Assembly: GCA_019114625.1 (NCBI GenBank)
Contig: DXFD01000057.1
Coordinates: 1-36,831, forward strand
Origin: Candidatus Borkfalkia faecigallinarum
GTDB taxonomy: Bacteria > Bacillota > Clostridia > Christensenellales > Borkfalkiaceae
Direction of reading: 5' to 3'
DNA: 36,831 nucleotides
Shown: positions 1 through 8,509 of the stretch, piece by piece
Numbering within the stretch: position 1 is the stretch's first letter
Layout of the letters: the number at the start of each line of letters is the position of its first letter
The notes under the pieces: model-generated
The model's database searches: none
What the model saw: only the letters and a program-made list of their open reading frames with translations
What the model was told of the DNA's origin: nothing
Program-made: the position numbers and the translations under genes

Positions 1-1159
<1,159 letters not shown>

Positions 1160-1192
1160 GCTTTTTTCTCCTTTTTCGTTCATTGCAGGCGC

Positions 1193-1251
1193 ATTGTACC
1201 ACAAAATACTTGACAGATATTGTCATATTTTCTAAAATAATTTCAGAAAAT
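1193..1251. promoter_or_regulatory. Divergent promoter region with two inverted repeats
   Basis: Plus strand: TTGACA (1210-1215), 17 bp, TAAAAT (1233-1238), driving the WYL regulator. Minus strand: extended -10 TGGTACAAT with a poor -35. TGACA-N5-TGTCA (1211-1225) overlaps the plus -35, and ATTTTCT-N11-AGAAAAT (1227-1251) spans the plus -10. These are natural operator candidates for autoregulation. Confidence 0.65.
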
Positions 1252-1272
1252 TTTTCGGAGGGGGAGAATTTC

Positions 1273-2244
1273 ATGAAATTTCAGATCATGCTCCGCATCC
1301 TGTTCCGCCTGCTGCAGCGCCGCACGGTGACGGCGGCCGCGCTAGCGCGCGAGGCGGGCGTGTCCGAACGCAGCATCCGGCGCTATCTCGAAGAGCTGAT
1401 CGTATCCGGGGTCCCGCTCGATATTATACGGGGGCGGGGCGGCGGAATATGCCTGCCCGACACCTACAAACTGCCCGAAAACTTTTTTACCAAAGAAGAA
1501 TACGCCGCGGCGGTGAACGCGCTGGGCGCGCTGTACGAGCAGATGCGCGACGAAACGGTGAAGAGCGCGCTCGACAAACTGACCCTGCAGAGCAAGGAGG
1601 ACGGGCGCAGCCTGACCATTTCGGGGCATATCCTCGTCGACAGCGGGACCTGGGGCGACGCCTACAACTTTTCGGACAAGCTCAAAGTGCTCGAAGTCGC
1701 CGCCGAAGACGCCGCCTGCCTCGACCTGCTCTATGTCGACCGCGCGGGGCGGGAGAGCCGGCGAACCGTCGAGCCGCACCTGCTCATTTACAAACAGAAC
1801 ATCTGGTACCTGTACGCCTGGTGCCGCAAGCGCGAGGACTTCCGCCTGTTCCGCGTGGGCCGCATCCGCAGCGCGCGGCGCACCGGCGAGACCTTCGCGC
1901 GGCGGGAGATCGACCGCGACAATCTGCCCCTGCAATTCCATTTTGCCGACGCCGAGCTGATCGAGGTACGGTTTGCGGTGCGCCCGCAGGCCCTGCCCGA
2001 CGTCGAAGAGTGGCTGGGCATCGACAGCATCCGCACCGTGCGGGGAGAACTTTTCGCCGAGGCGACCCTGCCCGCGGGCGAAGTGCTGCTCTCGAAAATC
2101 CTGTCCTTCGGAGACGGCGTGAAGGTGCTCTCCCCCGCCGCCCTTGCCGCCGACGTGCGCGCCCGCGCCGCGGCGCTGGCCGCGCAGTACGCCCCCGAAA
2201 CGGAAAACGCGCCCGCCGAAGCGGGCACGTCCGGGCAAAACTGA
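1273..2244 (+). CDS. WYL-domain transcriptional regulator (YafY/DeoR-like)
   Basis: A 323-residue cytoplasmic DNA-binding regulator. An N-terminal winged helix-turn-helix of the HTH_11 type (about residues 5-60, with AREAGVSERSIRRYLEEL as recognition region) is followed by a middle region and a WYL domain around residues 140-220, where the conserved core reads as IYKQNIWYLYAWCRKREDFRLFRVGRI. A WCX-like C-terminal extension follows. WYL proteins sense small ligands or nucleic acid in other systems; the ligand here is unknown. The start is the ATG at 1273 after GGAGGGGGAG. It stands alone, divergent from the orphan frame at 698-1159, with inverted repeats over its own promoter. The last ~20 residues are low-complexity. 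Confidence 0.88.
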   Translation: MKFQIMLRILFRLLQRRTVTAAALAREAGVSERSIRRYLEELIVSGVPLDIIRGRGGGICLPDTYKLPENFFTKEEYAAAVNALGALYEQMRDETVKSALDKLTLQSKEDGRSLTISGHILVDSGTWGDAYNFSDKLKVLEVAAEDAACLDLLYVDRAGRESRRTVEPHLLIYKQNIWYLYAWCRKREDFRLFRVGRIRSARRTGETFARREIDRDNLPLQFHFADAELIEVRFAVRPQALPDVEEWLGIDSIRTVRGELFAEATLPAGEVLLSKILSFGDGVKVLSPAALAADVRARAAALAAQYAPETENAPAEAGTSGQN

Positions 2245-2270
2245 ACCGATTTTGTACGGATACAGACAAA

Positions 2271-2311
2271 GGCGCGCCGCGCGGAGATCTCCGCGCGGCG
2301 CGCCTCTTTTT
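2271..2311 (+). terminator. Intrinsic terminator after the WYL regulator
   Basis: A 34-bp perfect palindrome (2271-2304) is followed by TCTTTTT. It is probably bidirectional, since the minus side continues TTTGTCTG and faces the end of the reductase operon. Confidence 0.85.
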
Positions 2312-2456
2312 CACTTTTTCCGATGCCCGCTCTTTTTTCTTCCGGGGTTTTACAGCTTTTCGCGGACGGCCGCCCTTTTACGCGCAGCCGCCTCCGGGCA
2401 GGCGGCCCTGCCCTCCGCCGTTCCGCGGGAGCGGTTCCCCGGGGCGGGGCCTTCCG

Positions 2457-4151
2457 TCATTCGCAGCCGAGGCCGCACAGATGGCGCGGCGCTTCGTCGT
2501 AGCCGCCGCCTTCGGCGACGACCTTGTAAAAGCGGATGCCGCCCGCCAGGTTGGAGCACGAAAACCCGTTCGCCGCAAGGATGCGGCAGGCGATGTAGCT
2601 GCGCAGGCCGCTGTAACAGTTGACGTAAACGGTCTTGCCGCGGTCCAGCTCGCCCAGACGGGCGCGCAGCTCGTCGACGGGAATGTTCACGGCGCCGCGC
2701 AGGTGCGCCTGCGCGAACTCGCCGGGGGTCTGCACGTCGAGCAGGACGGCGTCTTCCCTCTGCGAGATGGCGGGAACGTCTTCCCACCCGTGTTGCCGCA
2801 CGAGGCCGCGGAGCACGTTCCCGATTACATAGCCGGCCATGTTCACCGGATCTTTCGCCGAAGAATAGGGCGGCGCATAACACAGGTCGAGCGCGGTCAG
2901 ATCGTCTGCAGTCAGACCCGCGCGTACCGCCGTGGCGAGCACGTCCATCCGTTTTTCGGTCCCGCCGAAGCCCACGGCCTGGGCGCCGAGGATGCGGCCG
3001 TCCGTGCGGTCGTATACCACTTTGAGGGTCATGTTCTTCGCGCCGGGGTAATAGGTCGCGTGGTCGGGCGAGAAGAGCAGCACGCTGTCCGCCGCGAACC
3101 CCGCGGCGCGCGCCGCGCGCACGCTCAGCCCCGTCGACGCGGCGGTCAGTTCGAACAGCTTCATCACCGAAGAGCCCTGCGCGCCCCGGTACACGCCGGC
3201 AATGCCCGCGACGTTGTCCGCCGCGACGCGCCCCTGCCTGTTCGCCGGCCCCGCCAGCGGGACCAGCGCCTGCTGCCCCGTGACCGCGTTTTTGACCTGC
3301 ACCGCGTCGCCGACGGCGTAGATGTCGGGGTCGGAGGTGCGCATGTGCTCGTCCACAACCACCGCGCCGCGCAGGCCCAGTTCCAGCCCCGCCGCGGCCG
3401 CCAGCTCCGTTTCGGGCGCGACCCCCACCGCGACCAGGGCGAAATCCGCCAAGACCGCCGCCCCGCCCTCGATGTCGGCGCGGACGCCTTCGCCCTCGTC
3501 GCGCAGCGACGTGACGCGGCTGCGCAGGCGCAGGTCGATCCCCTTCTCGCGCAGTTTGGCATGCAGGATGCACGCCATATCGTAATCGAAGGGCGGCATG
3601 ACCTGGTCTTCGAGCTGCAAGAGGGTCACCGAGATGCCGCGCTCCGCGAGGTTTTCAGCCGTTTCCAGCCCGATGAACCCGCCGCCGACCACCAGCGCGC
3701 GGCGGGGGCGGCGTTCGCGGAGAAAATCGTCGACGGCGAAGGTATCTTCCACCGTGCGCAGGGTGAAGATGCGGGCGCTCTGCCCGACAAAGGGCGGGCG
3801 GACCGCCTTCGCCCCCGGCGCGTAGATGAGCTTGTCGTAGCTTTCGAGGTATTCGCCGCCGTCTTCGGCCCGCCGCACGCGCACCTGTTTCTGTTCGCGC
3901 AGGATGGCGACGGCTTCGTTGTGCACGCGCACGTCGACGTTGAAGCGACGGCGGAAACTTTCGGGCGTCTGCAACAGCAGGTTTGCCCGGTCGCGGATGA
4001 CGCCGCCCAGATAATACGGCAGACCGCAGTTCGCGTACGAGACGTATCCGCCCCGCTCCAAAACGACGATCTCCGCCGATTCGTCCAGCCGGCGCAGGCG
4101 CGCCGCTGCCGTAGCCCCGCCGGCGACGCCGCCGATGATCACAACTTTCAT
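2457..4151 (-). CDS. cdr: CoA-disulfide / persulfide reductase with fused rhodanese
   Basis: 564 residues with the order of NADH-dependent CoA-disulfide reductases carrying a C-terminal rhodanese (CoADR-RHD/Npsr type). There is an FAD-binding GGVAGG at 7-12, the single redox cysteine Cys42 in YANCGLPYY, an NAD-binding VVGGGFIGLE near 154-163, a second FAD motif DIYAVGDA near 277-283, a dimerisation domain, then a rhodanese from about 455 with Cys512 in NCYSGLRS. In characterised members these proteins reduce CoA disulfide, CoA persulfide or polysulfide with NAD(P)H. It is the last gene of trxA-rhodanese-cdr; GGGAGG inside the rhodanese 3' end serves as its ribosome site, seven bases after the preceding stop. 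The extreme C-terminus CGLGCE carries two more cysteines. Substrate is inferred. Confidence 0.9.
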   Translation of the reverse strand: MKVVIIGGVAGGATAAARLRRLDESAEIVVLERGGYVSYANCGLPYYLGGVIRDRANLLLQTPESFRRRFNVDVRVHNEAVAILREQKQVRVRRAEDGGEYLESYDKLIYAPGAKAVRPPFVGQSARIFTLRTVEDTFAVDDFLRERRPRRALVVGGGFIGLETAENLAERGISVTLLQLEDQVMPPFDYDMACILHAKLREKGIDLRLRSRVTSLRDEGEGVRADIEGGAAVLADFALVAVGVAPETELAAAAGLELGLRGAVVVDEHMRTSDPDIYAVGDAVQVKNAVTGQQALVPLAGPANRQGRVAADNVAGIAGVYRGAQGSSVMKLFELTAASTGLSVRAARAAGFAADSVLLFSPDHATYYPGAKNMTLKVVYDRTDGRILGAQAVGFGGTEKRMDVLATAVRAGLTADDLTALDLCYAPPYSSAKDPVNMAGYVIGNVLRGLVRQHGWEDVPAISQREDAVLLDVQTPGEFAQAHLRGAVNIPVDELRARLGELDRGKTVYVNCYSGLRSYIACRILAANGFSCSNLAGGIRFYKVVAEGGGYDEAPRHLCGLGCE

Positions 4152-4157
4152 GCCTCT

Positions 4158-4472
4158 TTACCTCCCTCGTTCCAATGTTCCAAAATACCCGGCGATGCCG
4201 CCCATGTTGACGGCCTCGGCGCCCTGTCCTTGCAGCCAGGCGGCCGCGCGGCCGCTCCGCGCGCCGCTGCGGCAGTACACGAACAGTTTTTCGCCCGCCG
4301 CAAAGGAATGTTCCGCCAGACGGTCGAGCGGGATGTTTTCCGCCCCGGGCAGGTGCCCGGAGGCATATTCTTCCGCCGTGCGCACGTCGATGACGCGCGC
4401 GCCGGGCGTGCTGCCCGCCCGTTCCGCCATCGCCGCAAAGGACGGCCCGAACCGGGACGAAAAGAGGCTCAC
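4158..4472 (-). CDS. Stand-alone rhodanese-like sulfurtransferase
   Basis: A 104-residue single-domain rhodanese of the GlpE/PspE type. Landmarks are VIDVRTAEEYASGHLPGA at about 27-44 and the active-site loop CRSGARS with Cys67, which would carry persulfide sulfur. The start is inferred as GTG at 4472, whose TG overlaps the trxA stop TGA, implying translational coupling; an ATG start further upstream would bury the gene in trxA. It sits between thioredoxin and the rhodanese-fused persulfide reductase, so it probably passes sulfane sulfur between thiol carriers. No secretion signal is seen. Confidence 0.85.
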   Translation of the reverse strand: MSLFSSRFGPSFAAMAERAGSTPGARVIDVRTAEEYASGHLPGAENIPLDRLAEHSFAAGEKLFVYCRSGARSGRAAAWLQGQGAEAVNMGGIAGYFGTLERGR

Positions 4473-4771
4473 AGCAGCGCCTCCAGCGCCGCGCGCGGCC
4501 GCATGCCCGCCGTCCGGGCGACTTCCTTCCCGTCCCGGAGCACCACGAAGGTGGGGATGGACAGGATGTTGAACTGCCGGGCGAGCTCGCTCTCCGCGTC
4601 GACGTCGACTTTGCCGACGAATACGTCGGGGCGCGCCTGGGCAAGTTCGTCCACGACGGGCGCCATGGCGCGGCAGGGGCCGCACCAGCCCGCCCAGAAA
4701 TCGAGCAGCACCGTCCCGCCGAAGCGTTCCGCCTGTGCAAAATTTTCCTGTGTTACGATGTTCGTTTTCAT
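4469..4771 (-). CDS. trxA: Thioredoxin (first copy)
   Basis: A 100-residue cytoplasmic thioredoxin with active site WCGPC (Cys30, Cys33), the upstream DFWAG strand and the cis-proline loop SIPT near 72-75. It reduces protein disulfides or persulfides. It starts with ATG 4771 after GAGGAGG and is the first gene of an operon with a rhodanese and a CoADR-type reductase. No thioredoxin reductase gene is adjacent, so the flavoprotein at 2457-4151 or an enzyme encoded elsewhere may be its partner. A second trxA is at 28555-28869. Confidence 0.95.
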   Translation of the reverse strand: MKTNIVTQENFAQAERFGGTVLLDFWAGWCGPCRAMAPVVDELAQARPDVFVGKVDVDAESELARQFNILSIPTFVVLRDGKEVARTAGMRPRAALEALL

Positions 4772-4806
4772 TTTCCGTTTCCTCCTCGGGTCATGTTCGT
4801 ACCCGT

Positions 4807-4848
4807 ATTGTACGCCGCGGAGGCCGCTCCTGACCGTAACAATGTTAC
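4807..4848 (-). promoter_or_regulatory. trxA operon promoter with Crp/Fnr-type operator
   Basis: The -10 box is TACAAT (4807-4812). At 17 bp the -35 is poor (GGTCAG, 4830-4835). A perfect palindrome GTAAC-AAT-GTTAC occupies 4836-4848. With a start near 4800 its centre (4842) falls about 42 bases upstream, the class II activator position for Crp/Fnr proteins. The only regulator of that family in view is encoded immediately upstream (4865-5533). Confidence 0.7.
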
Positions 4849-4864
4849 ACTGCGGGCGGAAAAT

Positions 4865-5533
4865 TTATTTTTTTTCGGAAGCGAGCCGTTCCAGCCCCGC
4901 CACGTCGAGCAGCTCGACGCCGCCGCGGTGCAGCCGCACCAGCCCTTCCCCTTCAAAATATTTGAGCATGCGCGAAACCGCCTCGCGCGCGGTGCCCAGG
5001 TGCGCCGCCAGCCGCTCGTGCGTGAGTTCGAGGCGGTCGCCGCCCGCATAGCCGCGCTCTTCGAGCAGCAGCGCCGCCAGGCGCGCGTCGAATTTTTTGT
5101 TGAGGACGCCGTCCAGCAGCCACATCACGTCGGAAAGGCGGCGCGCCATCCGCTCGTTGACGAAGGCGGAAAAGGCGAGCGAACGCTCCGCCAGCCGCCG
5201 GAAGGGTTCCGACGGGAGCAGCCATGCCTGCGTGTCCTCTTCCGCGCGCACGAACACGTCGAAATCGGCGCCCGCCAGCGCGCACGAGGCGCTCAGCAGA
5301 CACACTTCCCCCGCCGGCAGGCGGTACAGCGTGATCTCGCGGCCCGCGTCGGACAGCGTGTAGGCGCACAGCCTGCCCCGCTGCACGAAGATCAGCCCCG
5401 CGCATTCGCCGCGGTACACTTCCTCCCCGCGCGCAAACCGCCGCGCGCGCACGTTTGCGTCGAACAGGGCGCGCAGATCCGGTTCCAGCGCGCCGTAAAA
5501 AGAAAACCGCCGAAAAAATTCCATTCCCTTCAC
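4865..5533 (-). CDS. Crp/Fnr-family transcriptional regulator
   Basis: 222 residues: an N-terminal cyclic-nucleotide-binding-like beta barrel (about 10-120), a dimerisation helix, and a C-terminal winged helix (about 155-215) with recognition helix TAREAVSRMLK. That helix keeps the E-x-x-S-R signature of Fnr-type DNA readers. The barrel has GEVCLLSASC, frequent in Firmicute family members, but no N-terminal cysteine cluster of the classical Fnr oxygen sensor is present. The start is GTG 5533 overlapping the zip stop; ATG 5524 is an alternative but has AAGGGA directly abutting it. It is co-transcribed behind the ZIP transporter. The best predicted target is the trxA operon promoter at 4807-4848. 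The effector is unknown. Confidence 0.88.
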   Translation of the reverse strand: MKGMEFFRRFSFYGALEPDLRALFDANVRARRFARGEEVYRGECAGLIFVQRGRLCAYTLSDAGREITLYRLPAGEVCLLSASCALAGADFDVFVRAEEDTQAWLLPSEPFRRLAERSLAFSAFVNERMARRLSDVMWLLDGVLNKKFDARLAALLLEERGYAGGDRLELTHERLAAHLGTAREAVSRMLKYFEGEGLVRLHRGGVELLDVAGLERLASEKK

Positions 5534-6324
5534 CCGATGGCGATGTCGAGCACCATCATCACGAAAAATCCGGCCAGCACGCTCGCCGTGCCGATGTGGC
5601 TGTGTTCGCCGAGGTGCGCCTCGGGGATCAGCTCTTCGACGACGACGTAGATCATCGCGCCCGCCGCAAAGGACAAAAACCAGGGCATCAGCGAGGCGAC
5701 GCCGCCCGCCACGAGCACCGCCAGGATGCCGAAGACCGGCTCGACCACGCCCGAAAGCGCGCCCAGCGCGAAGGCCTTCCCCCGGGCCATGCCGTCCGAG
5801 CGCAGCGGCAGCGACACCGCCGCGCCTTCGGGGAAGTTCTGCAGCGCCATGCCCACGGCCAGGGCGATCGCCGCCGCCAGCGCGCCCGAACCGGACGCGG
5901 CCGCCGCCGCGGCAAAAGCCAGCCCCACCGCCATGCCCTCGGGCACGTTGTGCAGCGTGACCGCCAGGACGAGCATCGCCGACTTCGGAAGCCGGGCGGG
6001 CAGCCCTTCCGCCTCGCTGCTGCCCAGGTGCATGTGCGGCAGCAGTTTATCCAGCAGCAGCAAAAACAGCGCGCCGAGCGCAAACCCGCCGCCTACGGGC
6101 AGCCAGACCGTCCGGCCCGCCTCTTCGAGCTGTTCCATCGCCGGAAGCAGCAGCGAAAAGACGGAAGCCGCCGTCATCACGCCCGCCGCAAAGCCCAAAA
6201 ACACGCGCTGCAGCGCGGCGGAGAGTTCTCCGCGGAAAATAAAGACCATCGCCGCGCCCAGCGCGGTGGCCAGGCAGGTCGCGCCCGTGCCGATCAGCGC
6301 GTACAAAAGTTCGGTCCCCAGCAT
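5530..6324 (-). CDS. ZIP-family metal (zinc) transporter
   Basis: A 264-residue integral membrane protein with about eight hydrophobic segments, ZupT/GufA-like. The metal-site helices read TLHNVPEGMAVG near residue 122 and QNFPEGAAVSLP near 163, and the later helix has VVEELIPEAH. It imports zinc or related divalent cations across the cytoplasmic membrane; specificity cannot be read from sequence. The ATG at 6324 follows GGGGGGAG. It is the first gene of a two-gene unit with the Crp-family regulator (4-base overlap), driven by a near-consensus promoter. Confidence 0.92.
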   Translation of the reverse strand: MLGTELLYALIGTGATCLATALGAAMVFIFRGELSAALQRVFLGFAAGVMTAASVFSLLLPAMEQLEEAGRTVWLPVGGGFALGALFLLLLDKLLPHMHLGSSEAEGLPARLPKSAMLVLAVTLHNVPEGMAVGLAFAAAAAASGSGALAAAIALAVGMALQNFPEGAAVSLPLRSDGMARGKAFALGALSGVVEPVFGILAVLVAGGVASLMPWFLSFAAGAMIYVVVEELIPEAHLGEHSHIGTASVLAGFFVMMVLDIAIG

Positions 6325-6386
6325 AGCCGCTCCCCCCGGCGCGCCGCTTCGTGCGCCCCGCTCTTTCCAGACGTTTTTCTAAGCGT

Positions 6387-6415
6387 ATTGTACCCGTTCG
6401 GCGGCCGTTTGTCAA
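6387..6415 (-). promoter_or_regulatory. Promoter of the zip-crp unit
   Basis: TTGACA (6410-6415), 17 bp, TACAAT (6387-6392). The remaining spacer to 6630 has no gene. A weak sigma-G-like pair (GCATA at 6533-6537, CAAACTT at 6555-6561) could serve spoVAD but matches poorly. Confidence 0.75.
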
Positions 6416-6630
6416 AGGAAAAAACCGCGCGCCTTTCCTTCCGTGCAAAAACATGCCGCATACCGTCACGCCCCGCGCCGACCCGCACCCCGCTGCCGTT
6501 GGCGCCCGTAAAAGGCCCGCCCCGCTTCCGCCGCATAAAACCGGCCGCGCGCGGCAAACTTGTAATGACGGAAAAAAGCGCCGCAGAGGCCGCCGCGCGG
6601 GGCGGCCGGGCGCGCCGCAGGAGGAGCCGC

Positions 6631-7857
6631 ATGCAGCAGGGAAACACCGTCTTTTTCAAAAATATGCCCAGGATCGTCGCCACGGCGACGGTCGCCGGAC
6701 CCAAAGAATGCGCCGGGATCGTGGGCGACTACGTCGATTTTTCGCTGGACGACGACATGTTCGGCGAGAGCACCTTCGAGCGCGCCGAGCGCAAGATGCT
6801 GCTGGCCGCGCTGCGCCGCAGCATCGAAAAGGCGGAAAAAAAGCGCGAGGAGATCGACGTGATCGTATCGGGCGACCTTTTGAACCAGATCATCTCGGCG
6901 GGGTTTGCCGCGCGCGAGACGGGGCTGCCCTTCCTCGGCATTTACAGCGCCTGCTCGACCATGAGCGAGGGGCTGCTGCTGGCAGGCATGCTCTGCGACG
7001 GCGGCTACGCCAAGACGGCGGTGGCGGCCACGGGCAGCCACTTTTCTTCGGCGGAACGGCAGTACCGCTACCCCCTCGAGCTGGGCACGACCCGGCCGCC
7101 GCAGTCGCAGTGGACGGTGACGGGCGCGGGGAGCGCCGTCGTTTCCGCCCTGGGCGCGGGGCCGGCGCTGACCTGCGGCACCGTGGGGCGGGTGGTCGAT
7201 TACGGCGTTTCGGACGTGAACAACATGGGCGCGGCCATGGCGCCCGCCGCGGCGGACACCATCCTCGCGCACCTGCGCGACACCGGCCGCGACCCTTCGT
7301 ATTACGACCTGATCCTTACCGGCGATCTGGGCGCGCTCGGCAGCCGCATCTGCAAGGACCTCGTATGGGAAAAGGGCGCCGACATGTTCGACAACCACGT
7401 CGACTGCGGCGAGATCGTCTACAAGGTGATCGAAGACGAATTTCAGGGCGGCAGCGGCGCGGGATGCAGCGCCGTGGTCCTCGGCTCGTACATCTTCGAC
7501 AAGCTCCGCCGCGGCGGGCTGGACCGAGTGCTGTTCGTGGCGACGGGCGCCCTTCTTTCGACCGTGTCTTCCGGCCAGGGCGAGACCATCCCCTGCATCG
7601 CCCACGCCGTGGCCATCGAGACCGGACGCGGCCGCGCCGGGAAAGCGGGCAACAGCGCGCAAAAAGAGGGCGCCCCCGGTAAAAAAGCGGGCGGAGGCCG
7701 GCCGTCATCCGGCGGAAACGGCGCCGAAAACCGACCAACGTATGCAAAAAATGCGGCAGTCCGCCCGGCCGGAACAAGGCGCACGGGCGGGGCAAAAGGC
7801 CGGAAGAGCGCCGCACGGCAAGCCGGGGAAAACGGCCCGGCACAGGAGGACGCATGA
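6631..7857 (+). CDS. spoVAD: Stage V sporulation protein AD with long C-terminal tail
   Basis: 408 residues. The first ~331 are a full-length SpoVAD with a thiolase-like fold: the IYSACSTMSEGLLLAG region near 104-119, VAATGSHFSSAERQYRYPLE near 131-150, and PCIAHAVAIE at 321-330, where the family normally ends. SpoVAD binds dipicolinic acid and is part of the SpoVA channel that loads it into the forespore and releases it at germination. The final 77 residues are a basic low-complexity tail rich in Gly, Ala, Lys and Arg, not typical of the family. The tail ends in an ATGA overlap with spoVAE, so the frame is intact. The start is ATG 6631 after GGAGGAG. spoVAC, normally just upstream, is absent here. 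Confidence 0.93.
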   Translation: MQQGNTVFFKNMPRIVATATVAGPKECAGIVGDYVDFSLDDDMFGESTFERAERKMLLAALRRSIEKAEKKREEIDVIVSGDLLNQIISAGFAARETGLPFLGIYSACSTMSEGLLLAGMLCDGGYAKTAVAATGSHFSSAERQYRYPLELGTTRPPQSQWTVTGAGSAVVSALGAGPALTCGTVGRVVDYGVSDVNNMGAAMAPAAADTILAHLRDTGRDPSYYDLILTGDLGALGSRICKDLVWEKGADMFDNHVDCGEIVYKVIEDEFQGGSGAGCSAVVLGSYIFDKLRRGGLDRVLFVATGALLSTVSSGQGETIPCIAHAVAIETGRGRAGKAGNSAQKEGAPGKKAGGGRPSSGGNGAENRPTYAKNAAVRPAGTRRTGGAKGRKSAARQAGENGPAQEDA

Positions 7858-8234
7858 ATCCCTACCTCGACATTCTGCTGCAATTTGCCAAGGCCTTTGC
7901 GGTGGGCGGAGCGATCTGCGTCGTCGCGCAGGTCGTGATCAACTTCACCAAGCTCACTTCGGGCAAGATCCTCGTGTTTTTCATGCTGGCGGGAGTCGCG
8001 CTGGAGGCGCTCGGGCTGTACCGTTACGCCGTCGATTTTGCCGGGGCCGGCGCCACGGTGCCCATTTCGGGGTTCGGCTATCTGTTGGCGCGCGGCGCGA
8101 TGAAGGGCGCCGAACGCGGCCTGTTCGGCGCGGTGACGGGCACCCTCGCCGCCGCGAGCGCGGGGATCACGGCGGCCGTCCTCTTTTCCTTCCTGGCCGC
8201 GCTCGTCTTCAAACCCCGCAGCAAAAAGAACTGA
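7854..8234 (+). CDS. spoVAE: Stage V sporulation protein AE (SpoVAEb type)
   Basis: A 126-residue hydrophobic protein with about four membrane spans and the family stretches AVGGAICVVAQ near 16-26 and VPISGFGYLLARGAMKG near 67-83. It is a membrane subunit of the SpoVA dipicolinic acid channel in the forespore inner membrane. The ATG at 7854 overlaps the spoVAD stop, so the two are translationally coupled. Without SpoVAC beside it, the third channel component would have to be encoded elsewhere. Confidence 0.92.
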   Translation: MNPYLDILLQFAKAFAVGGAICVVAQVVINFTKLTSGKILVFFMLAGVALEALGLYRYAVDFAGAGATVPISGFGYLLARGAMKGAERGLFGAVTGTLAAASAGITAAVLFSFLAALVFKPRSKKN

Positions 8235-8434
8235 CGCGGTTTTTCCGCACACATTCCGCCGCCCGTACCGCAATGCACCGCGGCACTGCCCGCCGCCCGA
8301 CCAGAAGGTCCTCGCGGCGGATCTGCCGGCGCGGCGCGCTCCGCAAACGCACCAACCCGCCGCTCCGCAAACGCATATTTGTTCCGGCAGCACACATTCC
8401 GCCGCCGCGGCGCGCGTACGGCACCGAACTTCGG
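8235..8434. other. Gene-free spacer
   Basis: No gene is seen. A short direct repeat (GCTCCGCAAACGCA at about 8339 and 8363) is the only structure noticed; no convincing terminator for spoVAE was found. Confidence 0.5.
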
Positions 8435-8464
8435 TTGACTTCGGGGCGCGCCCTGTGATACAAT
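8435..8464 (+). promoter_or_regulatory. Promoter of azlCD
   Basis: TTGACT (8435-8440), 18 bp, TACAAT (8459-8464). Transcription would start near 8471. Confidence 0.75.
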
Positions 8465-8473
8465 ACATCTGCT

Positions 8474-8504
8474 CCGCCCGCCGGATCCCGCGGGCGGTTC
8501 TTTT
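8474..8504 (+). promoter_or_regulatory. Terminator-like hairpin in the azlC leader
   Basis: CCGCCCGC (8474-8481) pairs with GCGGGCGG (8490-8497), followed by TTCTTTTT, ending five bases before the azlC ATG. It lies entirely within the short leader of the promoter at 8435-8464, and no ribosome binding site separates it from the start codon. It could be an attenuator or the terminator of upstream transcription. Confidence 0.65.
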
Positions 8505-8509
8505 TGCGT

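Noticed and set aside
1449-5051. A 1200-residue plus-strand open frame antisense to the regulator and reductase genes
   Set aside because: It is a GC-rich shadow: composition is Arg/Ala/Pro noise, and the opposite strand holds well-recognised genes in the same span.
6533-6561. Sigma-G promoter for spoVAD
   Set aside because: The -35 is acceptable but the -10 matches too few positions; kept only as a remark.
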